Source: Thiomicrorhabdus sp.
Lineage (GTDB): Bacteria > Pseudomonadota > Gammaproteobacteria > Thiomicrospirales > Thiomicrospiraceae
DNA length: 17,643 nucleotides
Reading direction: 5' to 3'
Assembly: GCA_015488565.1 (NCBI GenBank)
Contig: WFNQ01000118.1
Span: 1 to 17,643, forward strand
The position numbers and the translations under genes are program-made. The notes under the pieces were generated by a model, which was not told the origin of the DNA, did not search any database, and saw only the letters and a program-made list of their open reading frames with translations. This document shows positions 7,609 to 14,373 of the stretch, in pieces. Position 1 is the first letter of the stretch. The number at the start of each line of letters is the position of its first letter.

Positions 7609-8715
7609 TTAAACCTTATACGCGACAGTATCAGGGCGTAATTTATCAAAATTTTCATTCGCCCAAAGCATTACAACCAATTCTTCATCACCAATATTTG
7701 TTACATCATGAGACCAACCTGGAACAGTTTCTACCACTTCTGGATGCTCACCTGAGGTGACAATTTCACAGGTTTCATTCGTTACAATATGGCGAAAACC
7801 AAAACGAGCCTTCCCTTTAATCACTAAAAACTTTTCTGTTTTAACATGGTGATAATGCCCACCACGAGTCACGCCAGGGTGCGCAGTAAAAAAAGAAAAC
7901 TGACCCGAATCTTTTGTTTTTAACATTTCAACAAAAGAGCCTCTCGGATCTTCATGCTTTGTTAACGCATAATTAAAGTCATTTGGCGAAATATAACTAA
8001 TATATGTAGCATACAATACTCGAATAAACCCATCACCTACCGCTTCCATAACAAGCGTTTTACGACTTTCTTTAAATTTATAAAGCTGTTGAGCTAGCTC
8101 CCCTAGTGAAATCTGATATACAGGATTCACTTCAATAAACAGCTTATCTTCTGGTGGGTTCATTAAGACACTAAGAAAAGAGGTCACAACAGAACCGATA
8201 TGAACTAACGTTAACTCAACATCAGGGTCATTAATTTGTATCGGTAAGTCATGACTAATATTATGGCAAAAAGTCGCCACCACTGAATTATAATTGGGTA
8301 GGCACCACTTACCAAACACATTCGGTAAACGGTAAATATACACGGGATTTTCTGTTTCCATATACAAGCTCAACAAATGCATTTCAGCCTGTAGCTTACT
8401 TTTTCCATAAGCATTTGCACACTCAGCTTGAATAGATGACGAAAGAAGAATTGGAATTTTTCTCCCCCCCCTCCTAATACTCTGACAAATATGTTCGGTT
8501 AAATCGGCATTCCCCTTAAAAAACTCAAGATCTTCTTTTGGTCTATTTACGCCTGCCAAATGAAAAATGAAATCCACCGTCAAAACAAGACTCTCCAAGT
8601 CGGATACATCACATTCTCGGGTAAACTTAACCACTTCAATGGATTTATTACGCGCCAAACTCACACATAAATTTTTACCAATAAAACCATCGGCTCCTGT
8701 TACCAGCACTTTCAT
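7609..8715 (-). CDS. fnlB: FnlB/WbjC/CapF-like bifunctional C3-epimerase and C4-reductase
   Basis: The 368-residue protein has the two-domain build of CapF/WbjC: an N-terminal SDR domain (GADGFIG 7-13, LSSSIQAE near 90-97, AYGKSK with the YxxxK pair) and a C-terminal cupin domain. The cupin carries HPGVTRGGHYHHVKTEKFLV (around 279-300), whose histidines and glutamate bind the metal. The cupin epimerises C3 and the SDR domain reduces C4 with NADPH, giving UDP-L-PneNAc from the FnlA product. ATG at 8715 is preferred over a TTG at 8718 because GAGGA then sits seven bases upstream. It follows the fnlA stop by 3 bases. Codons 82-84 contain a run of eight G (8464-8471), a possible slippage site in a poorly conserved RRGG loop. 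Confidence 0.94.
   Translation of the reverse strand: MKVLVTGADGFIGKNLCVSLARNKSIEVVKFTRECDVSDLESLVLTVDFIFHLAGVNRPKEDLEFFKGNADLTEHICQSIRRGGRKIPILLSSSIQAECANAYGKSKLQAEMHLLSLYMETENPVYIYRLPNVFGKWCLPNYNSVVATFCHNISHDLPIQINDPDVELTLVHIGSVVTSFLSVLMNPPEDKLFIEVNPVYQISLGELAQQLYKFKESRKTLVMEAVGDGFIRVLYATYISYISPNDFNYALTKHEDPRGSFVEMLKTKDSGQFSFFTAHPGVTRGGHYHHVKTEKFLVIKGKARFGFRHIVTNETCEIVTSGEHPEVVETVPGWSHDVTNIGDEELVVMLWANENFDKLRPDTVAYKV
8464..8471 (-). repeat. G8 homopolymer inside fnlB
   Basis: Eight consecutive G on the coding strand (C on the plus strand) span codons 82-84 and are followed by a short purine run. Gain or loss of one base would shift the frame before the SDR catalytic residues and the cupin domain. 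This is the longest G/C run seen in the window. Confidence 0.9.
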
Positions 8716-8718
8716 CAA

Positions 8719-9753
8719 CTATTCCTCTGCTGCAACATTTTCACCACGTGAAATAGCTTGCATAAACGTGAGCTTTAACAATAAATTTTGCATTCCATCG
8801 ACGTCTAAGCGCTCAGTATTATGTGAGTTATAATCCTCGGTACGTGAGATTTTTTCCTCCCCCTCTTCCACAAATTTAGCGTAATTCAAATCACGCAAAT
8901 CGGGGCGTACACGATAATAATCGCCCATATCCTCTGCACACGCCATCTCTTCACGACTTAACAACGCCTCATACAGCTTTTCACCATGACGAGTCCCAAT
9001 AATATTAATCGGATGATCAGGCTTATCCATCAAACCAACCAATGCTTTTGCCAACACTTCTACCGTTGCGGCAGGGGCTTTTTGAACAAAAATATCCCCG
9101 TTATTGCCATGCTCAAACGCATACATCACCAAATCCACGGCATCGGCTAACGTCATCATAAAACGTGTCATATTTGGATCGGTAATCGTTAAAGGCTGGT
9201 TTGCTCTAATTTGCTCTACAAACAGTGGAATAACCGATCCACGTGAAGCCATTACATTGCCATAACGTGTTCCGCAAATAACCGTTTTAGCCTCATCGAC
9301 ATTACGTGATTTAGCTACCATCACTTTTTCCATCATCGCTTTAGAGATGCCCATTGCATTAATGGGATATACGGCTTTATCCGTACTTAAACAAACCACA
9401 CGCTTCACTTCATTTTGAATCGCCGCCTCCAGTACATTTTCAGTACCCAACACATTGGTGTTTACGGCTTGCATAGGATGAAACTCGCATGATGGCACCT
9501 GCTTTAGTGCCGCTGCATGAAAAATAAAATCAACGCCTCGGGTAGCATTTAATACAGAACGATAGTCACGTACATCACCAATATAAAATTTTAATTTTGG
9601 ATGAGCATATTGCTTACGCATATCATCTTGTTTTTTTTCATCACGTGAGAAAATTCGAATTTCAGAAATATCAGAATCTAAAAAACGCTTTAAGACAGCA
9701 TTGCCAAAAGAGCCTGTTCCACCCGTAATTAGTAATGTTTTATTTTTAAACAT
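8719..9753 (-). CDS. fnlA: FnlA/WbjB/CapE-like UDP-GlcNAc 4,6-dehydratase/5-epimerase
   Basis: First enzyme of the UDP-L-FucNAc pathway: it dehydrates UDP-GlcNAc at C4/C6 and epimerises C5. At 344 residues it matches the soluble WbjB/CapE length. Motifs are LLITGGTGSFGNAV (7-20), FSRDEKKQDDMR (35-46), IGDVRD (58-63) and STDKAVYPINAMGISK (123-138). The usual Tyr of YxxxK is replaced by Met (M134 and K138), as is known for WbjB/CapE/WbpM-type enzymes, so this is not a lesion. I start at the ATG at 9753 because the protein then begins MFKNKTLLITGG, as CapE does, with AAGGTG about five bases upstream. An ATG at 9765 overlapping the wzy stop (ATGA) would add four residues and has only a weak site. 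G+C content here is clearly higher than in the preceding wzx/wzy genes. Confidence 0.95.
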   Translation of the reverse strand: MFKNKTLLITGGTGSFGNAVLKRFLDSDISEIRIFSRDEKKQDDMRKQYAHPKLKFYIGDVRDYRSVLNATRGVDFIFHAAALKQVPSCEFHPMQAVNTNVLGTENVLEAAIQNEVKRVVCLSTDKAVYPINAMGISKAMMEKVMVAKSRNVDEAKTVICGTRYGNVMASRGSVIPLFVEQIRANQPLTITDPNMTRFMMTLADAVDLVMYAFEHGNNGDIFVQKAPAATVEVLAKALVGLMDKPDHPINIIGTRHGEKLYEALLSREEMACAEDMGDYYRVRPDLRDLNYAKFVEEGEEKISRTEDYNSHNTERLDVDGMQNLLLKLTFMQAISRGENVAAEE

Positions 9754-9761
9754 GTACACCT

Positions 9762-10904
9762 TCATAACTTATTTGAAACTTGATTAAAATTTTGTTGTCT
9801 GTAAAAAACAATACCAGCCACAACCCATAAGAATGGGTCTGTAAATAAAATAGCGCCAGAAAAAGATACAACAAAATAATATATAAACAATAAGCTGTAA
9901 AAATTTCCTGCTGTTTTAAATGAAAATATAAATAGACTAAAAAGTCTAATATAAACAGGAATTGCCAATAAAATTCCCCCTAAAAAAATATAGGACACAG
10001 GCGATATATGAGTGTAGTGCGTCACCCAAACATAATCTACTCCTGGATTTTCTACCGAAAACGTTGCACCAATTCCTTTACCTACCAACCAAAACCAATC
10101 ATTTTGATTAATCGCAGAAATCGCAGCAAGTACATCATTTAAACGTCCACTTGTTGCAATATTCCAATCTATATCCTCTTCAAAAAAAGGCATAAAACGA
10201 CTAAAAATAGTCATCTCTGAAAAATTGATTAAAACAAAATACATTATAATGGATAGTACTAGCGATACCATAAGAAGCTTCAAGGGACGCTTTGTTCCTA
10301 ACCATAATAAATAGATAAGCAAAACAATAAAAACGCCTAAAACAATCGTTCTTTTTCCTGTAAAAAATGCCGCAACAATAAATAAAAACATCCATTCATA
10401 CTTTTTCTTATACAAAGCATACAAAATAGGAATGGTAATTAAAGTCGAAGCACCAAAATATGGAATTGCCCCCATTTTATATAAAAAATAATAAACTACT
10501 ATTAATAAGGATAAAACGAGTCCTATTAACAGCATTTTTTTCTCAAAGATTTTAAAAAAATTAGACTTTTTTTTCGCTAACATAAAGCCAAAAGAAAAAG
10601 CTAAAACAGGTAAGGCCAAACTCAATATATGTGCAAACGTTGCTTTAGAAATCGGATTAAGGGCTAAACCAAACGTCACAATAAAAATTGAATAAAAAAT
10701 TAAATACTTAATAAACCAATCATTTAAAATAAACTTACTTTTAAAGACCCCCCATAAAATCAACATAATTGCTGGATAATACGCAAGCTTAGGTAAATAC
10801 ATAAAATTTTTATCTATTATCCAATAAGCCATAGGGATAACTGGCCCCATTAAAATAAAAAATATATAAATGTATGTAAAAGGTCTATCACTTCTTAAAT
10901 GCAT
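9762..10904 (-). CDS. wzy: Wzy-like O-antigen/capsule polymerase
   Basis: A 380-residue, very hydrophobic protein with about 10-11 membrane segments and no recognisable soluble domain. A large polar loop in the second half (about 230-290) contains SRFMPFFEEDIDWNIATSGR, and HYTHISPVSYIFLGG follows it. Such a loop with a GR motif and a histidine-rich stretch before the last membrane segments is characteristic of Wzy polymerases, which join repeat units on the periplasmic face. Wzy sequences diverge strongly, so the call rests on topology, motifs and position after wzx. It could instead be a WaaL-type ligase, but ligases are not normally placed here. The start ATG at 10904 has only a weak GAG site. 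The base composition is extremely AT-rich (13 of 60 G+C at 10501-10560). Confidence 0.8.
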   Translation of the reverse strand: MHLRSDRPFTYIYIFFILMGPVIPMAYWIIDKNFMYLPKLAYYPAIMLILWGVFKSKFILNDWFIKYLIFYSIFIVTFGLALNPISKATFAHILSLALPVLAFSFGFMLAKKKSNFFKIFEKKMLLIGLVLSLLIVVYYFLYKMGAIPYFGASTLITIPILYALYKKKYEWMFLFIVAAFFTGKRTIVLGVFIVLLIYLLWLGTKRPLKLLMVSLVLSIIMYFVLINFSEMTIFSRFMPFFEEDIDWNIATSGRLNDVLAAISAINQNDWFWLVGKGIGATFSVENPGVDYVWVTHYTHISPVSYIFLGGILLAIPVYIRLFSLFIFSFKTAGNFYSLLFIYYFVVSFSGAILFTDPFLWVVAGIVFYRQQNFNQVSNKL

Positions 10905-10937
10905 AAACGCTCAAAATAAAAACTTTATTTAATCTCA

Positions 10938-12206
10938 TTAAAAACTCAAAATCTTTAGCTTTAAAAAACGGGCTACAACAAACAAACAAAGGGCTAAATT
11001 TATAGCTCTAACCAATAAAAATATAAATGCATATATATAAATTTCTGCATGCATTAAATAAGCATACAGTATAAAAACAGCCGTTAAAACTAATGAAAAT
11101 ACCGAAAGTTTTAACAATATTTTTTCATTTGAAGATGCAATGAACAACCAATCGAGTAAATAAGTAAACGTTAACAGTATTACGCCAAAATACACTAAGT
11201 GTACTGTTACAAAAACGCTTTCATCAGAGTATTGGGGGTAAAAAACATCAATCGTATAGTTTAATAAAATCGAAAATGGCCAATATAACAAAACCCCAAC
11301 CAAGCCAATAAATAAAATAATTTGTTTTATTTTAAAAAACATTCTATTTAAATCGGAATCAGCTCCAAATGAAGATAACCAGCGTGTTCCCAAGATAGTA
11401 CTAATAAAACCTATGCCAACCATTGCAACCTGATACAAAATCATAGCAAAAGCATATTTAGCTAAAGCAATCAGACCCAAAGTTGCAACAATCACCCAAC
11501 GATCCAAACTAAGGCTTAAATTCCTTATGACTGTAGACACCATAACAGGCATTCCCTGTTTAACTGCTTGCCTAAAGTGTCGGTTAGCTTTAAAAACTCT
11601 TTTAAAATCAATATTAACACGCTCTATTTTGAGTACGAATAAAGCAAATATAATAAAAATTATAGACTCCAATATCACAAGACCATACACACCAAACTCA
11701 GGAGCAATAAACCAAGCCAAAAGAATCACGAGTAATGATTTGAAAAAAAGCATTTTAGAAAATAACGTAAACTTATGATTTACTCGAACATATGAACTAA
11801 CTAAATTAAACTCCAATGTGGCGAAAGCCAAAATAATCATGAGGTAAACAGCATCTTGAAATATTGCTTTTTGGACAAACAACCAAGAACAAAGCAAAAT
11901 CATAAAAGAAACAAAAATAACACCTAATGAGCTATAACATAACGCCAAATCTCTAATATGTCTTATTCGCTTAAATTTTTTCTTTCCATATGCAATTGAT
12001 CCTTCTTTAACTAAAGCTTCATTTAAACCAAAGCTTCCAGCATACATCACAAATAAGTAGCTCGATAAAACCAAGCTGTACAGACCAAACTCTTCAACTT
12101 CCAAAAGTTTTGCATACACCGTCAGTTTTAGCATTCCTAAAATTGCCGCACCCACCATAAAAAATGCATACAAAAAAAACTGCAGCTTTGGATGTGATTT
12201 AGGCAT
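10938..12206 (-). CDS. wzx: Wzx-like polysaccharide flippase (MATE/MOP superfamily)
   Basis: A 422-residue protein with about 12 predicted membrane helices. Its N-terminus (FFMVGAAILGMLKLTVYAKL followed by EFGLYSLVLSSYLFVMYAGSFG) is typical of MOP-superfamily O-antigen flippases. VNIDFKRVFKANRHFRQAVK near the middle and GMPVMVSTVIRNLSLSLDRW after it are the usual central loop and helix-7 pattern. It moves undecaprenyl-diphosphate-linked repeat units across the inner membrane. It sits immediately after the glycosyltransferase gene (2-base gap) and 33 bases before wzy. There is no strong ribosome site before the ATG at 12206, so translation may be coupled to the upstream gene. Confidence 0.9.
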   Translation of the reverse strand: MPKSHPKLQFFLYAFFMVGAAILGMLKLTVYAKLLEVEEFGLYSLVLSSYLFVMYAGSFGLNEALVKEGSIAYGKKKFKRIRHIRDLALCYSSLGVIFVSFMILLCSWLFVQKAIFQDAVYLMIILAFATLEFNLVSSYVRVNHKFTLFSKMLFFKSLLVILLAWFIAPEFGVYGLVILESIIFIIFALFVLKIERVNIDFKRVFKANRHFRQAVKQGMPVMVSTVIRNLSLSLDRWVIVATLGLIALAKYAFAMILYQVAMVGIGFISTILGTRWLSSFGADSDLNRMFFKIKQIILFIGLVGVLLYWPFSILLNYTIDVFYPQYSDESVFVTVHLVYFGVILLTFTYLLDWLFIASSNEKILLKLSVFSLVLTAVFILYAYLMHAEIYIYAFIFLLVRAINLALCLFVVARFLKLKILSF

Positions 12207-12208
12207 CG

Positions 12209-13570
12209 TTAATCTGACTTATTTTGAGGGATTTGCTTTAAAACCTTAGCTATTTCTATCCCCATATTTTCAGCTTCTACCATATCCTCAGGTAAACTCT
12301 TAGACCAAGAGCCATCATTTTTAAATTTGCCATCTAAAAGACCTGATAAAACATATGAAACCAGAGCCCTTTTTTCTTGATCATTTAATGATAGAGATTG
12401 AGCTTCAATAAAGTGCAACATTTCATTACTTGATGTTGTAGAGCAAACAACTTTAAACATTCTAGAGTTTAAATAATAAGCATTACAAAGAGCAAAAACA
12501 GGCTTTCCTCTCAAGGCAGCCTCTACACCAACAGAGCCTGTCCAAACAAACACCGCATCACAAAACTCTACTATTTCATTTGATGGTGTATCAGTTGGAC
12601 AAATCGTAACCCCTTCAATACTCTGTAAGTTTTGATAAATCTGTGGATTTCGCCAACCTAAAACATTTGGATGCTCTTTAATTAAGAAATTAAAATCTGA
12701 AGATAATCGAATAATTATTTCATATAAGGTATTTTCATATTCAACAGCATCAAGATTATCACACCAATAATCAACTGTTGCCTCTGGAATCATCTGCAAA
12801 GGAATGTATATATTTTTTTTTCCATTCTTTAATACTTTATGCTGCCAGTCCTCATCTCCTATATTAAATACAGGATTAAAAGACAGCCAATCTAGCGATA
12901 CTTTTTCTGAAGCCCAATAATGATAATTGTACCTCTCTAAAGATAAGTGTCTTTTGATATAAAAATAGACTGGTTTAACTAAATTACGTGCCCAGCGCTT
13001 TATAAAAGACCAAAAAGGAGAACGCTTGGAAGCCTTCAAAAAGTTTGGTTGATAATGTTGGCTCTCTAAAAAAGATAATACATTACTCACTTCTCCCTCC
13101 GTGGGAGCTCTCAAACAAAGGTGCTCTCCTCTTGCCGATAACCTAAAATAACCATTTACAAAAGAAGGAACAAGCCCAACAAACCTAATTGACTTACTCT
13201 GAGCGTATTCATAAAGACAATCAATAACAAATGAGTCAATTGTAAGACTCAAAATAATGTTTGGCTGATAAACATCCATAAACTCACTAATAGCAACTCG
13301 CATTGCATATAGATGCTTTAAAGCATCAATACGCTTAAGCTTTCTAAGCAATCGACATCTTAAAATAATATCTCTATCATTCATTAAGTAAGAAGTTTTA
13401 TTAATAAATTTTTCTTTTTTTAAGAAGGAATAATAACGACGAGAGATACCCGTTTTGTCTGCACTAAAATGCTCACTAAAAACTTGAACTTCTGCTGAGG
13501 AATCAATTCCTTTTGCTATTTCTAAAAATTGACTCGTGTTCCAAGGCCTTGCATAACAAATAATTTTCAT
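12209..13570 (-). CDS. GT-B-like surface carbohydrate transferase of unassigned family; candidate nonulosonic acid transferase
   Basis: About 453 residues with no membrane segment. It opens MKIICYARPWN. A first half contains PNIILSLTIDSFVIDCLYEYA and RFVGLVPSFVNGYF. A C-terminal half holds IYIPLQMIPEATVDYW, FNFLIKEHPNVLGWRNP and FCDAVFVWTGSVGVEAALRGKPVFA. The KEHP motif and the S/T-GSVGxEAxxxGKP motif are features of GT-B proteins of capsule synthesis (Kps/LipB-like) and of CDP-glycerol-type transferases, which often use CMP-activated sugars. Placed directly after the CMP-sugar synthetase, it is a good candidate for transferring the nonulosonic acid. Donor and acceptor are inference. Three in-frame ATGs exist (13594, 13582, 13570); none has a strong ribosome site. 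I chose the shortest for its typical N-terminus and a GAAG six bases upstream. An A9 run lies at 12813-12821. Confidence 0.72.
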   Translation of the reverse strand: MKIICYARPWNTSQFLEIAKGIDSSAEVQVFSEHFSADKTGISRRYYSFLKKEKFINKTSYLMNDRDIILRCRLLRKLKRIDALKHLYAMRVAISEFMDVYQPNIILSLTIDSFVIDCLYEYAQSKSIRFVGLVPSFVNGYFRLSARGEHLCLRAPTEGEVSNVLSFLESQHYQPNFLKASKRSPFWSFIKRWARNLVKPVYFYIKRHLSLERYNYHYWASEKVSLDWLSFNPVFNIGDEDWQHKVLKNGKKNIYIPLQMIPEATVDYWCDNLDAVEYENTLYEIIIRLSSDFNFLIKEHPNVLGWRNPQIYQNLQSIEGVTICPTDTPSNEIVEFCDAVFVWTGSVGVEAALRGKPVFALCNAYYLNSRMFKVVCSTTSSNEMLHFIEAQSLSLNDQEKRALVSYVLSGLLDGKFKNDGSWSKSLPEDMVEAENMGIEIAKVLKQIPQNKSD

Positions 13571-13600
13571 TTTAAACTTCATTCTAAGATACATGTTTTA

Positions 13601-13623
13601 CTATTTAGTACCAATCTAAATAG
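13601..13623 (-). other. Perfect 8-base inverted repeat in the leader of the GT gene
   Basis: On the minus strand CTATTTAG, a 7-base loop and CTAAATAG can form a hairpin 6-7 bases upstream of the first possible ATG (13594) of the glycosyltransferase gene. It lies in the 69-93-base gap after the CMP-synthetase stop. It is AT-rich and not followed by a T run in the direction of transcription, so it is not a standard terminator. It could affect translation or mRNA processing. Confidence 0.5.
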
Positions 13624-13663
13624 CATACTTTTTTAATCGATTAGGGACTTGCTTTTATAACTA

Positions 13664-14359
13664 CTATTTTCGCAAGTTCAAAACAGCTTGAGCCATTAAA
13701 AGGTCATCATCATCATCAATATCTAATGCAGAAATCCAGTCAATTACATAGGTGCAAAACTCAGGAGAATAAAAAGTTTTATATTGCTTTAAAGTGCTCA
13801 CTTCGCTTATCCAAATGGCTCCAGTTGGGCAAAATAAATCTTCAAGATCCTGTGAACGCTTTTTTAGTTTTTCAGGAAAAAGTGCTGTCGGTTGGTTATG
13901 TTCAATTGTATGAGCCCACCAAGGATTCATCCATCCGTACTTAAAATAACTAATTTGAGAGGCTCTATTATCAGAAAAAAACTGCTCGATTCCCTCTGAA
14001 ATAACGTCCCCCCCTCTAAAAGGACAATTTGCCATTAACTGAATAACAATATCAAACTCACCCCATCGTTCTTCCGCTTGTTGTAGCGCGACTAATGTAG
14101 CTTCTGACACAGGACTAACATCATCTGCTGCAGTCTCTCTTAAAAATGGAACCTTTATGCCAGCCTCTTCAGATATTTGTTTTATCTCTATACAATCGGT
14201 ACTCACAAGTACCCTATCAATATACGAACAACTTTTAGCAGCTTCAATTGTCCAATGAATCATCGGTTTACCCCCTAAAGGGATAATATTTTTTTTAGGT
14301 ATCCTTTTAGAGCCTCCCCTTGCAGGAATAATGGCCAATACTTTTTTATCTAAAAACAC
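13664..14359 (-). CDS. legF: CMP-nonulosonic acid cytidylyltransferase (NeuA/LegF/PtmB-type)
   Basis: The 231-residue protein activates a nonulosonic acid with CTP, giving the CMP-sugar donor. Motifs: IPARGGSKRIPKKN (11-24, nucleotide-binding loop), LVSTD (51-55), QLMANCPFR (107-115), RSQDLEDLFCPTGAIWI (168-184) and ALDIDDDDDL (211-220, aspartates that bind the metal). Length matches single-domain bacterial CMP-sialic or CMP-legionaminic acid synthetases. The start is GTG at 14359 with GGGA six to seven bases upstream; the nearby ATG at 14361 is in another frame and stops at once. The neighbouring PtmE-type gene makes CMP-legionaminic acid the best guess for product, but NeuA and LegF are not separable by eye. 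A G7 run (14008-14014) covers codons 116-118. Confidence 0.88.
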   Translation of the reverse strand: MFLDKKVLAIIPARGGSKRIPKKNIIPLGGKPMIHWTIEAAKSCSYIDRVLVSTDCIEIKQISEEAGIKVPFLRETAADDVSPVSEATLVALQQAEERWGEFDIVIQLMANCPFRGGDVISEGIEQFFSDNRASQISYFKYGWMNPWWAHTIEHNQPTALFPEKLKKRSQDLEDLFCPTGAIWISEVSTLKQYKTFYSPEFCTYVIDWISALDIDDDDDLLMAQAVLNLRK

Positions 14360-14373
14360 ATGTTATCCCAATG

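Noticed and set aside
8567..8833. 88-codon plus-strand frame across the fnlA/fnlB junction
   Set aside because: It covers two conserved minus-strand genes and their junction, and its translation has no recognisable domain.
8719..9753. Met in place of the catalytic Tyr in FnlA (MxxxK at 134-138) as a possible inactivating change
   Set aside because: The same substitution is normal in WbjB/CapE and WbpM-type dehydratases.
12813..12821. A9 run in the glycosyltransferase gene and several A8 runs elsewhere (for example 3496-3503, 9631-9638, 16371-16378)
   Set aside because: Such runs are frequent in AT-rich genes with many Lys codons, and one lies in the conserved DEKKQDD motif of FnlA. They are not special enough to claim phase variation.
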